A stretch of 64,000 nt of DNA from Maratus speciosus (Eukaryota > Arthropoda > Arachnida > Araneae > Salticidae): contig OZ010799.1 of assembly GCA_963932465.1 (NCBI GenBank), positions 160,080,761 through 160,144,760 of the forward strand, given 5' to 3'. Below the pieces are notes generated by a model, which saw only the letters and a program-made list of their open reading frames with translations, searched no databases and was not told the origin of the DNA. The position numbers and the translations under genes are program-made. Position 1 is the stretch's first letter. Each line of letters begins with the position of its first letter. Of the stretch, positions 1 through 11,348 are shown one piece after another.

Positions 1-2034
1 AATTCAATTGGCCCACTAATTTGAGAAATTTAGGGGTCCGCTGCACCAGTAGCTCTTTTTTCCTCTCTGACAGGAAAACATAATTTTTCCCGACCCAGAG
101 AAAAACGCATTCGAGCATAAATCACACAATTTTATTTTATTTAAAAACACAAAATTAAATAAATAAATAAATAAAATATTTTCCTGGCAGTCAGATATCT
201 GACATTCATGAACCTGACAGTCAGTTGAAATAAATAATTGGATATAAAATATCTAATTAACAATTTTATAGTTCTAATTTATGTACTGTTGTTTATTTAA
301 TTTTTCGCAAATTATAATTTTAGTTTTTATTATGAGGAAAATTTTGGATAACTACAAATAAAGTTTGGTTTATATTCTAGTTGTGTGTATTGGGGGGGGG
401 GGGTCACTCAAAGTGCTGAAATTATAGAATTTTATGTCGCGGACCAGTGACGATGCCTGCGGACCCGTAAATTCTCATGGTCACTAGTCCTTGGAACTAG
501 TGATTTAAAAAAAAAAATTCTATCGATGATTGTTATTGTTGTTTTCAGGAAATTCCTTTATATATAAAGCATTTGAAATACATTCAATTACTTTTAAATA
601 CAAATATATTTAAAATCATGGTTTAAATATATTTCAATAAGAATACATTTCATCATCAATCAGCATTTGTCCCCACAGATCACGAAATCTCATGTATATT
701 TATGCAAAAATTGATCATTAGCTGATGTATGCTTCTGAATTTAGTTTTCCATATTAGAAACAGATTTTAGGCGGCTGATTATACATTTTAATGGATGCTT
801 TTAGAAACTGCTTATTTAACACTGGAAAAGATTTCGTGCTATGTTGACCGAAATTTTCGTGTAGGAGTAGTTTCAAACCACAAGTTGGAACTACTACAAC
901 AACTATTACTTAGTAACAGTTTTCACCAACTTTTATTCACAAGTTGGTGAAAATTATTACTAATATTTTAATATTTTGTAATTTAAATGAAGCGTGAAAT
1001 TCTACAATACAGAAGCATAATTTATTTTTTGTTCTTAGGCTGAACTATCCGTTGGTAAAATGTTGATCCATGAACTCGTGAAACGTTAAAGAATAAACTA
1101 GAAAAATAATGAACCAGTGAAATATTGAACTAGAGAAATATTCAAAAACCTATGATTACCCTTTTCAAACAAGTGTTACTGAAAACTGAATTTTGTTTAA
1201 AAAGAAGGCACATCACACTACGAACACCTAAAGTGTAAGTGTAACTTGTGTACGTAGAATTTAGGTGAATAACCACACCTTCCAATTTCATACGTTTCTG
1301 ATTAAAAATTAGTTACAAAACGTGTCAGAGAGTAGCCGTTTCGGACTTGACAAACAGCCTTAAAGATGACTTACGACTCTACACAATAAAAAACACGATT
1401 GTTTCCTAATATATGAAAAGATAATGTAACCACGAATGAGCCTACTTTTACGAAAAACGTTTTTTTATCTTCAGAAATCACAGAAACCAATATATTTTCG
1501 AGAATTAACGAAGCATTTATAAAATAAAAAGTACCTTTTGCTGCCACTGACATTCGGAAATGTTTACGAGTAGCTTTTATGGTGTATTAATGAAATTTCT
1601 CAAACAAGAATATCGGTTTTGAGGATGCTATCAATTCTCAATAAAGCAGTTTCAGCTGCGTAATTGAATTTATACGTGCAAGAGTAACAAAATAGCACTT
1701 ATTTTAATGTTATTGTTAATGCGGTTAATTTATCATGTTTATCTGCAAAACATTTTTGTTGAGCATTGATATGTTTACTCGAAAATGGGTAACATCGGAA
1801 ATATAAATATTTATCAATATTTAAAATCAGTATAAAAACTATTCAGAAACGTTTTTGACAATCGCTGACAATAAAAAAAACTTTGTTTTTATGGATGCCT
1901 CTTTATAAGTTTAAAACATATTGGTTTCTGAGGTTTCTAAATATTAGAAATCGTTGGTATTTCGCAAGAAGTTATTCTAAATTTTCATTCATGTCTATAT
2001 TATTTTTCATAGACTAACAAACATTTGTCTTTTT
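1..2034. other. Non-coding AT-rich intron, no assigned element
   Basis: A G14 run lies at about 391-404 and two GC-richer patches at 1-60 and 430-480 (TGTCGCGGACCAGTGACG). Small inverted pairs at 890-950 (CAAGTTGG, CCAACTT). No coding signal that I trust. Confidence 0.6.
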
Positions 2035-2142
2035 AAGTGCGTTCGTAATTATATAAATACGTAGCACCTATAGTTGTCGTTTAGTCCGTCCGCATGTAAC
2101 TGAGTAAAAACTACCCGACCGAATGGTCTGAAATTTTAAATA

Positions 2143-3017
2143 CTGTAAAAGCACTTATTTTCGCGAGCCGGAATTTTCGCAAAAATGAAGATATCGGTTA
2201 TTTCGCGAGCTGAAAATTTCGCGAGTTTTATATGAACAGAACCGAAAGTTGAAAAACCCCGAAACTACCTAAATATAACCTCTTTTGCATAAGACATTTT
2301 AAAAAAACTTCCTTTTGTCCTGACACAATGATTGAGAATATTCTTGTACCTTATTACGACAAGCAAAGAGAACTTCTCGGGCTAATTCCAGAACAACCTG
2401 GTGTACCATTGTTCGATGTTTTTAAGGCACACCATCAAGATCCTCTTTTTCTGGATGAACTAGAGAAGAGGAATATTATTCCAATTTTTGTGCTCGCTTC
2501 CTGCACAGGAGAGCTCCAGTCTTTGGACGTAAACGGCGTAAAAGCCTGTAAACGGTGAGTTCAAGCGTTTGCTCAAGAATGAGTTTATTGAGTGGTATTT
2601 ATTCTAATGAGCTTAAATTGCTAGAGAAAAAAGAATCTGTGGACCTGCGAATATCACGACTAATACCAATTCACGCTTCTTGGTTTGTGCACACATTTAA
2701 CGGTGTCCAAGCCAAAAATGAAATAATTTTGAATGGCTTCAAACAAGCTGCTATAAATATTGTAAGTGAATGAGCGGCATTTTATTAGTTGTACTATTGT
2801 TTTTATTCAAAAAATAATTGTATAGTATTCAAGAAATGGTTTTAAGTATTCAAGAAATTTTTGTACTTATATCTTATTTAAGTAACTGTAATCATTAAAT
2901 TTTCGATATGTGATAATTTTATGATTTTTTATTATTATTTGAGGCGAAAAAAAAATATTTCGCGAGGCTTAAATTTTCGCGATTACGACGGGCTCGCGAA
3001 AATAAATGCTTTTACAG
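2143..3017 (+). mobile_element. Pogo-like DNA transposon, decayed, flanked by TA
   Basis: The 875-bp insert has inverted ends CTGTAAAAGCAcTTATTTTC...GAAAATAAATGCTTTTACAG with CGCGAG just inside both ends, and TA on each side (2141-2142, 3018-3019). An uninserted sibling of the host repeat near 40.28 kb reads straight through the same point, so the borders are exact. A decayed DDE transposase lies inside. Confidence 0.85.
2328..2773 (+). pseudogene. Pogo/Tigger-type DDE transposase, C-terminal half, frameshifted
   Basis: The first open stretch (2328-2558) contains ILVPYYDKQRELLGL, LFDVFKAHH and QSLDVNGVKACKR. These match the DDE_1 superfamily blocks in which the Asp of the D-V-F block and the Asp of the Q-x-L-D block are catalytic. 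Two further frames then carry EFKRLLKNEFIEWY (about 2551-2592) and YSNELKLLE...VDLRISRLIPIHASWF and NEIILNGFKQA (to 2773), again matching the family in order. Two frameshifts and the missing N-terminal DNA-binding part and first catalytic Asp show that it is non-functional. Its family agrees with the TA target duplication. Confidence 0.85.
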
Positions 3018-3529
3018 TATATGATTGTTGCCAAATTTTGTCGAGCCATTTCAATTTTTGTGAAAATCGAATGCATAGTTTAATTACAGGGACAGTCACA
3101 AGTTTTTCGTTACATTACGGCCAATCGGAAAAAATTATCTCAAGTGCATTTTAATGATGTTACAGCCTTTCGAAAAGAGAGAAATTGAGATACACTTATG
3201 AAGTGCATTAAAATATACATTCAGTACACTGTGCGGTGCAAAAAATATTTATAAAATTAACTATAGTACGAACCCACCTAATTTGCCACGTTTGACTTGG
3301 AATTTCCAACTTGTTTACGGTATATTTCAGCAACATACACACACACACCAAATATGAAAAACAACCACAGGAGTCATAAAATGCAACCATCAACTAGAAA
3401 GATTTGCTGCCTGTAGACTCAATTTTGTGTTTATTGGCATTCATTTCTTGTTTTCAATTTTTACATTGATAATTCTTAAAAGTTAAAAGATAAGGGGTTC
3501 GCCAGGCATGCGCATTTTCTCAAGAGGTA

Positions 3530-3807
3530 CGCACTGTAAAAAAAATTCCGTTTATTACCAGTACAATATCTGTATTTTTACGGAATTTTTTTTTTCAATG
3601 AGATAATTTCGTGATTTTGTCAGAAATTGGCGAATACGGATTTAAGAATATCCTTGATAGATAATAGTGCTAAAAGTCTAGATAATTTTTACTTTCGCTA
3701 AGTCTTTGAGCATTTTTTTATTTTTTTAAACTCTAAAAAGACTTTCCGTATTTTTTCAATACATTTACAATTTCCGTACTGTATTTGTACGTACTTTTTT
3801 CTTAGTG
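3530..3807. mobile_element. Small TIR element (CACTGTAAAAAAAA type)
   Basis: The left end is CGCACTGTAAAAAAAATTCCG and the right end inverts to CACTAAGAAAAAAGTACG. TA lies beside both ends. The start resembles that of the nested MITE at 17989. Confidence 0.5.
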
Positions 3808-4849
3808 TAATAATAAGAAAAAACACACAGCTGTACACCAAAAAATCTAGCTATATCTGCCCAAAATATTATCAAATCCATAAATTTTGTCACTATCACT
3901 AATTAACTTTCATTAGAAAACAAGTGGGTAATTGTGATCGAAGATCGCACAGAAGGTTTCGTTTAATATTCCTTTCAAAAGAGTCCATACTAATTATCAA
4001 ATCTATATTGTTAATTTATAATTATTAAAGCCTTAAAGGTGTTCTCAAATCCAAAAAGGGCAATTTTATGACACAAGTTTTAATAAATTTTTGTTCGGAA
4101 ACGCATGAAATAGGCAGGTGTTGTTATGCAGAAACTATATGTGATCAAAAGTCTTTTTCCATGTTTTTAGTAAATTCAAAAGATAGTTCAGAAAAAAAAA
4201 ATGTCAAAATGTGCGTTTTCAACCGAATTTTCGGACGAAAGGAAAAAAACATTCAGGGACGTGAGAAAAACATGTTGTTACGTGACCCAAAATTGCTTAT
4301 AACGCGATAAATAATTTATTTATCAAAAAATAAAAAAAAAGTCTTTCGATTCCAAATAGCTTCCATAGATAGTCCAGCCAATTTTGTGTCTTTACGTTGA
4401 AAAATAAGTCAGTAAGTTTCGGGCTTGTTTAGCAGTAGACTTGAGAACCGCCTTAACATTTTCAATAAGAATATAGATGACATCAACATTAAATCTAATT
4501 TGAAAATTATTACAATTGGAAGAATTTTTTAAACAAATTAAAAATATTAATAAACTGTTTTTCAGAAAATTGTAACGAATATGTTTGTAAGGCATATTTA
4601 ATTACATGATTTAATTTCGGCTAAAAAAAATCCCGAAACCCTCAAAATGGCAAAAAGAAATACGAGGTATTTTAATTAAATCCATTGAACATTGAAATGT
4701 AGTGAATTTAAAATTTCGCAAATTTTCGAAAAAAAAATTTATATAAAAATAAATAGATAAAATATTTTACAAAATTTAACCTTATAAGGGAAAAAACTGT
4801 AAAATTGTATATCTTAGATAACGAAATGTATTCCTTTGAAAATTTTCAA

Positions 4850-5190
4850 ACTGCGACGCCGGGGTTTGAACCTGGAAACCTTTGATTAGCAGGGAGATTG
4901 GCTTGATTACTTTTCTCACGGAGCCATGTAGCTCACGAATGAAATTGACTGAAATTAAAGTTCTGTTTTAATGTCTAACTCGCAAAAATGTTCGGATGTC
5001 ATGAAATTAATTTTATGAAACTAATGTCTTTTTCAAAATTTTAGGATTTGTCGTGTGATCTGATCGGAAGTATTCAGTATGTAAAATTTCAGGACTCTAA
5101 CTCATACAGTTTATGAGAACAAACTCTGTGACGAACAGAGAGACAGGGGAATGAGAAAAATAGAATTTCGTAAGATGAACGAAACCCTAA
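4850..5190 (-). repeat. tRNA-like SINE, copy 1
   Basis: The minus strand at 4935-4850 has an A-box-like TGGCTCCGTGAG and a B box GGTTCAAACCC about 45 bases apart. 5190-4940 matches 16555-16800 on the plus strand (GGGTTTCGTTCATCTTACGA, TCTGT..GTTCGTCACA, AAAATTTTGAAAAAG). The acceptor ends do not pair, so this is a tRNA-derived repeat, not a tRNA gene. Confidence 0.55.
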
Positions 5191-5315
5191 AAAAAGAATC
5201 GTAATAAATTGGAAACTGTACAATTAATTAACGTATTGTTACTATTTTTGTTCATATTGGTTGAGGCATAAGTACTTCGGAACCATTGTTATAGAAAGTA
5301 GAGAAAATCATTTAC

Positions 5316-5418
5316 CTTGCTGACCAATTTTGCAGTTCTTCTGACAATGTCCCCAGCGAGACCATTGACTCATGACGCAGTCGCCTGGACAAGGAACATG
5401 GCATAATTTTTCCTCATG
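5316..5418 (-). CDS. THSD7A-like: THSD7A/B-like gene, exon C (thrombospondin type-1 repeat segment)
   Basis: This minus-strand exon follows a TTTTTGTAG acceptor (AG at 5420-5419) and ends at a GTAAATG donor (GT at 5315-5314). It holds 103 bases: 34 codons plus one base (phase 1 donor). The peptide is HEEKLCHVPCPGDC then VMSQWSRWGHCQKNC and KIGQQ. The PCPxDCVxSxWSxWxxCxxxC pattern is the diagnostic repeat start of THSD7 proteins; the WSRW segment is the tryptophan motif that is C-mannosylated in thrombospondin repeats generally. The 5' phase (0) matches exon B, 32.8 kb away. The next exon must lie beyond the left edge of the window. It was too short to appear as an ATG-initiated ORF and was found by reading the cysteine-rich island in otherwise AT-rich sequence. 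Confidence 0.85.
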
Positions 5419-5420
5419 CT

Positions 5421-6231
5421 ACAAAAACATTTTTAAGTATTAAAAAATGAGCTAACGATGAAAAAAAATTATTTCACAAATATAACATAAAAAAGAATGT
5501 GCATGAATAAAAACCGATGCACTTATCAAAAGAAAGAAAAATACATAATTGTATTATTATAATTATTTTTTAAGTAAACTAAATTTATCAATTTTCAAAA
5601 TTCTCATTAATCTGAATACGAAACAGAATCTTTGCAAGAACAAATAATAATCAATAATTCACACAAGCACAAGTTTAAAATGTACTTATTTGCTTACAGA
5701 TGAACGTATATCAAACAATATACTAAAACTTTTTAAAAGCTGTCCGGATCTTAAAATTATGTGGATCAAAGTTATTAATTAATCTGTCGATTTGAAATCT
5801 GGAAGGAAGGTATATCTGCACTTAGGAAGAGAACCATTAAATTGTCTTTATAATGTTCCTAATTTATATATATAAAAAACGATTCACAGAAAAATTTTCG
5901 CACTTTGCAAAATTTCACCTAAAATTTGAAAAATAATATTTTTTGTCAGAAAATGAAAGTGACATAGATTTCTTTAAATTGGCTATGTTATTTTAAATCT
6001 TTGTTTGCTTCCAGAATACTATTAATCTAACAGAAGTATCGAGAAAGGCCTCAATTTTAACAACAACAACAACAACAACAAATGACAGGAGTGCCAAAAT
6101 TCGGCCTACTAACCACCGTAGCGTATCCACCCCCTTCCCCTCATCCACAATTTTCTATTTCATACACTATTTCAAAATCAAACATTTTTTCATTAGGTTA
6201 AAATAATAAGACGAAGGCATACATACATATA
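5421..6231. other. Unassigned intron sequence
   Basis: A short (CAA)n run at 6058-6082 is the only clear feature. No ORF of note. Confidence 0.6.
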
Positions 6232-7638
6232 TAGCCCAGTGGTTAGGGGGTTGAATTCGGAATTAATTAGAGGAAAGATGGAAATGGTTTTAATCCCTTC
6301 TGTTTAGGTCTAGAATGAATATGCTATGTTTTCCCCCTCGTACTAGGTGAGCGTTAGGAAATATGTACAGAATTATAGTAAAAAAACACGTGTGTTATTT
6401 TTGCATACATTAACAATATCTCAAAACAGCTACCTCTGTCAAAAACATTGTCAATACAAATGTTGTAGAGCTTAAAATTCAGAATAAAATCAGTACCATC
6501 ATTAATATTTTTGTTCAACATTAAGGTCGCAATTCTATTTCAAAATATTTCAAATCAAGAGCTTGAAGCCAGGAGAGACCAAGTTAATTTAATAATATCT
6601 CAAATTGCGGCCTTAATATTGAACAAAAATTATTAAGTGTAGGTACTCATTTTACTCAAAATTTTAGGCTCTATAACTTTTGTATTAGCAATGTTTTTGA
6701 TAGAGTTAGCTATTTTGAGATATTGTTAAGTTAACATGGTCTTTCCTGGTTTTAAGCTACTGATTAGCGAGTAAGGCAAAATTTTGAAATAGAATTGCGA
6801 CCTTAATGTTGAACAAAAATATTAATGATGGTACTCATTTTATTCAGAATTTTAAGCTCTACAACATTTGTATTGACAATGTTTTTTATAGAGTTAGCTG
6901 TTTTGAGATATTTTTAACCCCTTAACAGTGACATTTGTTTTCTTACAAAAAAATTAAACATGGGGCTGGACACCACTTTTTCCATACTAAAATATTTACC
7001 TTACTTAATCGAAAAATATCTGACAATCAATAAAGATAAATTTACAGTTACAAATTAGTGGCATCAAAATGCTTTTAATAACGAAGCAAGCAAAGTGTTC
7101 TTGCCCGAATCCAGTTCGGGCCACACTGTTAAGGGGTTAAGGAAACTAAACAAAACGTGTTTTTCGAAAATAAATGTGTACATATTTTCTAACATTCACC
7201 CAAGTACGAGGAAGAAAACATAGTACGTTCATTTTAGACGTAAACTGAAGGGATTAAAACAATTTCCAGTTTTCTCCTAATTAATTCTGAGGTCATCCCC
7301 CTGATGATGGGTCTAAAACTTTGAAGTAGAATTGTGACCTTAATATTCAACATAAGTATTGAGTATAGGTACTCATTTTACTCAGAAGTTTAAGCTCTAC
7401 AACATTTGTATTGACAATTTTTTTAAAAGAAGTAGCTGTTTTGAGATAATTGTTATGGTATGCAAAAAAACGTGTTTTTTGACTATAAATCTATACATAT
7501 TTCCTTACGCACACCTAGTACGAGGGGGAAAAGTAGCATATTCATTCTAGACCTAAACAGAAGGGATTAAAACAATTTCCAGCTTTCCCCTAATTAATTC
7601 CGAATTCGACCTTTTTTTGCTCCCCTACTACTGGGCTA
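6232..7638. mobile_element. Foldback element with long inverted arms, 1.4 kb
   Basis: The ends are TAGCCCAGTGGTTAGGGGG and ACTGGGCTA inverted. The left arm (AATTAATTAGAGGAAAG, CTAGAATGAATATG, GTACTAGGTG, GTTGTAGAGCTTAAAATTC) reappears inverted at 6780-6910 and 7140-7638. A partial third arm lies at 6540-6780. A TTAA MITE sits inside. No transposase was seen. Confidence 0.75.
6918..7136. mobile_element. TTAA-flanked MITE (piggyBac-like ends), copy inside the foldback
   Basis: TTAA|CCCCTTAACAGTG...CACTGTTAAGGGG|TTAA: 13-bp perfect inverted ends of a 219-bp insert, with TTAA at 6914-6917 and 7137-7140. TTAA duplication with CCC-starting ends is the known piggyBac pattern. Confidence 0.8.
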
Positions 7639-7737
7639 ATAGTGTATTGAAAATTTATATAATAAAATGCAATTAAAAAATGAATAATAAAATATAGTGA
7701 ATTTTTTTAAAAGTATGGTGATGAAAATTAGCTTATA

Positions 7738-8510
7738 CAGTAGAACGCCTATTATCCGAACATGTCTGGACCAATCCTAGTTCGGATAAATGAACAGACA
7801 ATTTAAGTAATGTTTATGACTATACTAAAACCTTCACACGCTATCTAAGCTTCAGACAGGCAAAACCGGTTGGTGCTGGTATGTTTAATATTTTTTTTTG
7901 CCTTTTTAATTTTTTTTTGTAGATCTTTTTTATTATTTAATTTTAATTTTTTTTATAATTTTTTTTTTTGTTTTTTTTGTTTTTTGTTTTTTTAATATAT
8001 ATTTTTTTTGTTTACATTTTTATCATTATTTTTTTTTTTCGTTTTGTCATTTTCTGAACTCCAGAGATTATAATTTAAGCAAAAAATCTTTTGATTGTTG
8101 CTTGCTTCAACGAAGATATTCTTTTCAATACTGCCATATCTCTAATTTTTCTTAAATACGTTAGTTAAATAGGATCAGCGTTCTTTTGCCGTTCGAGCCA
8201 TTTCATAGCTATTTCGAAATAATTCAAAGGCTTCGTTATGTGATGGTCCTGGTTTATTTTCAGAGTATTCATTATCATTTTCTTCAATTTCTTTTTCATC
8301 ATGAATCTCATCCACAATCTCATCATCATTTAATATCTGATATCCAGTGTCATGCACTTCACTATTTTACCACTCGTTAATTTCTTTTTTTTTTCATAGC
8401 TTAGTATTCTTCCCATCTCCTTTATTGTTTACATTCCTCATTTTCTGGTCCATTATTAGTTTTTTCTTTATTTAAAATTTTATTCCAAGCCAACGGATAA
8501 TTGGGAGTTC

Positions 8511-8561
<51 letters not shown>

Positions 8562-8675
8562 GAAATATGCTGTTCGGTTAATTTTTTTTTTTTTTTTTTT
8601 TTTTTGGAGAGAAATAGGCTATTTGGTTAATTGGAAGTTCGGTTAATTGGAGTTCCGATAATCGGCGCTTCACTG
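7738..8675 (-). mobile_element. Tigger/pogo-type DNA transposon remnant
   Basis: The ends are CAGTAGAACGCCTATTATCC and, inverted, CAGTGAAGCGCCGATTATCG, flanked by TA (7736-7737, 8676-8677). Such ends are known from Tigger-like families. The inside is rich in T and A runs (poly-A 8514-8557, poly-T 8583-8605) and holds a transposase tail on the minus strand. Confidence 0.75.
8175..8357 (-). pseudogene. Tigger-type transposase C-terminal fragment
   Basis: The frame contains DDEIVDEIHDEKEIEEND then GPSHNEAFELFRNSYE. The pattern of an acidic DEEIV segment followed by SHxEAxxxFxxxxxxxE is the usual C-terminus of Tigger/jerky-like transposases. The rest of the transposase is not recognisable in this copy. 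It sits inside TA-flanked Tigger ends, which supports the call. Confidence 0.6.
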
Positions 8676-8887
8676 TATATGTACATGAAGTACCGATTTA
8701 ATGAAAATAGTCCTCAGAAGCAACATATCGGTATTTTTTTTCTTCGTTTTCAATCTTTTATTATGATTGCCTGTTATTTGTTCTGTGACGGCCATGAACG
8801 GACACTAATTATCTAAAGAAAGAACGACTAGTCTATTAACCATTAAATTTAATACTACTTTAATGTTGAGTGAAGCATGTTGTAATG

Positions 8888-9336
8888 CAGGACTGGTGCT
8901 ACGTCGCGCGAGGCGCTGGGAAAACAGTTAGTCGGGGACCAACATATACTGGAATACTGGAGTAATGAAATCTACTTTTAGACAGTATAAATCATATATT
9001 ATTATATAATATATATAATACAACGTGTCCTCAAAATCTTCCGCCCTTTACATCATATTAAATATTTTTTTTTTTTTTATGTTCACAGTTACTTTCAGGA
9101 TCATCATATCTATGCATTCCCCGACAATTCTGTCAACTGTAAGTGTAAGAAATAAAGATAATACTCACTTTTCTATCACGAAGAAACATTAAAAATAATC
9201 ACAGAGCAAAAATATTATTATTTTATACAGAGGATATTTCGAGTTGTATAGAGACACTCCGGGCTTCTAATAAGATTCCAATTGTCGCGGGGCCCTAGGC
9301 TCCCGCCCCGTTTGTCCTACAGTTGCGCCAGCCCTG
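8888..9336. mobile_element. Non-autonomous TIR element, possibly hAT-like
   Basis: It starts CAGGACTGGTGCTACGT and ends inverted as CAGGGCTGGCGCAACTG. CG-rich segments (GTCGCGCGAGGCGCTGG; GCGGGGCCCTAGGCTCC) lie near both ends. The adjoining 8-mers match poorly (about 4 of 8), so the hAT class is uncertain. Confidence 0.5.
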
Positions 9337-9783
9337 CTGTGAAAACAGGAAAAAACGCGGCGTAAACAGGATTATAGGCAAGGGAAATGACTAAATGGTT
9401 TTGGTTGACAGTATTTATGAGTTTCGGTGGGATACATCTAAGGGTGCATTTAGACGGATGTTTTGCCTTCTTTCAACACTTTTCCAGGGAAAGATATTAA
9501 CACATATTCTTCTCCAAACGTTTGTGGCTTATTCACAAACGGATGGGAAGATTCAACAATGGAAAGGATATAAGAAGATTAGATCAACTTGAAAGAAAGT
9601 TTTTCCTCCAGCAGTATGTCGGTTTGTTTCCTTCAAAAGGTATTAAAGATGAAAAACACCGCGTGACCACAAAAAGACGCCGATACTGAAATTTGTTGAA
9701 TGTTTAGTCTATTCGGATCTTAATATCTAAATTCACTAGAAAACAACCGGAGAAGATTTCCGGAGAGTTCCGGCGGAAATTAA

Positions 9784-10500
9784 GGTGTTTCAGGACTCTT
9801 AAAATTGGAAAAAATGTAAAAAAAAAAGACCATTTTCAACATTTGATGTTGTAAATTGTATTTGATTTTAGGACACAATTTTAATTGGGATGAACGATAT
9901 AAGTATATTCTTTTATTTAATGTATTTTAAAAATTGCAAGATGCAGAATTGACATTTACAGGGGACTCCAAACTGTCAGACATTTGACGAGCATAAAATC
10001 GGCATGACGCGCAGGATTACAAAATAAATATTGCAACTAGAATGACGATTTTGGTGCCTACTTATACTTCAGATTGTAATAATTACCCTGAACCTAAATA
10101 ATTTTATATTTAAAACATTTTCATATTTTTAATACAAAGTTGTGTTTAGCCAATGCACCTAAAAAAATATTTTTTTGAACAATAAAAAGGAAATTTTAGG
10201 TTCAGTTTATGTTTATGCAGACTAACATGAAACATATGTTTTGAAAATTTCATCAAAAAATATCAAGTAGTTTTTGAGATATCCAACGCGTTAAGCCCAT
10301 CATTTGGAGAAAAATGACTTCAAAATTTCGGAAACGCCGCTTCAACTATTGAGCGGGTATAATTGTAAAAGCCGTAACTTCTGTTCTAATGGAAATTTCA
10401 ATGAAGCAATTATATCAAAATGTTCAGAAAAGGTAGGAGTTTAACATCTAAAAAAATTAAATTTTCGAAAATTTTAAAGCTTTAAGAGTCCTGAGACCCC
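9784..10500. mobile_element. TTAA-flanked element with GG-starting inverted ends
   Basis: TTAA|GGTGTTTCAGGACTCTTAAA at the left and the inverse of GGGGTCTCAGGACTCTTAAA at the right, TTAA on both sides (9780-9783, 10501-10504). G-starting ends differ from the CCC ends of the other TTAA elements, which would suit a Kolobok-type family. No transposase was seen in 717 bp. Confidence 0.55.
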
Positions 10501-10617
10501 TTAAGCACTGTGTCCAGCAGTCAGAAAAGTTTGTGTGGTGGAGAGTACGAAGCAACTTCCCGCTATGAGTGCCTGGCGATCACTACATTTTCGTCTATGG
10601 AATTCGTTGTTTAAAGT

Positions 10618-10649
<32 letters not shown>

Positions 10650-10720
10650 GTAATGGTGATTTCTGTTTGAAAAGAAATATTTCCACCCGCCAGAAACCAA
10701 CAAAAATTACTTTATTTTAA

Positions 10721-11232
10721 CCCTTAAATGTCCGGTGTTGCTTTTCGGCAACACACCCAATTTAGGCTCTAAAAAACTATTAGAATAATATTGAAGCTAT
10801 AATGCCTAGTGTTGCCAATAAAATGCATTCTAAAAATATTATTAAATCGATTTTCAACATGTAGATGGCAACACTTGTGCTGTTTAAGAATAAAGATAGA
10901 TTTATTTTTTCAATTGTTGCTACTTGCTCTTTTTGTTTTGTTTGGAACCTTGCGAAATGTCCTATTTTGTTCTGCAAGTGAGCAAGTAAAATTTATTTCT
11001 ACTCATAGTACCTAAAATTCTTGTGTGTTTAATATTATAGAATTTTATCAGAGAAAGTTATTTTTTCAATTAAAGACCAGTATAGCCGATTAGTAACAAA
11101 CTGTTTTTTAGCAGTAAACCATACTTAAAACAAAATATGATTTTTTTAAGTATTTTTCCCATGATTTATTTAAAAAAATGAAAGCCGAAAAACATTATTA
11201 CAATGATTCTTAAAAAATCAGGCATTTGAGGG
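10721..11232 (+). mobile_element. 512-bp TTAA-flanked MITE, copy 1
   Basis: TTAA|CCCTTAAATGTCCGG...GGCATTTGAGGG|TTAA. The whole length matches 59477-59988 in the opposite orientation, including TGCCTAGTGTTGCCAATAAA and the CAAGTGAGCAAGTAAAATTT region. Both copies are 512 bp. The piggyBac-like end pattern is seen; the class is inferred. Confidence 0.8.
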
Positions 11233-11348
11233 TTAATGCGCTGATACGGGCTCAAAGTGAAAGTTTTATTATTAAAAAAAAGGTAATTCTTATATATAAA
11301 ATAAAATAAAATCATAAGACGAAACGAAATATTTCACCTTTATTGAAA

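Larger units (their letters stand above)
2035..3325 (+). repeat. Old dispersed repeat, copy 1 (split by the pogo-like element)
   Basis: The segments 2035-2142 and 3018-3325 align with 40178-40600 and 41955-42155: both start GTGCGTTCGTAATTA and contain the phrases GTCCGCAT, CTACCC(G/A)ACCGAATGGT and CATTACGGCCAAT, and both end GCCACGTTTGAC...TTTCCAACTTGTT. No coding potential was seen. Confidence 0.75.

Noticed and set aside
4850..4935. Functional tRNA gene
   Set aside because: A and B boxes are present but acceptor ends do not pair and the anticodon arm is poor; treated as SINE.
9395..9660. Possible PIF/Harbinger-like coding text
   Set aside because: Only a few suggestive residues, no conserved DDE block.
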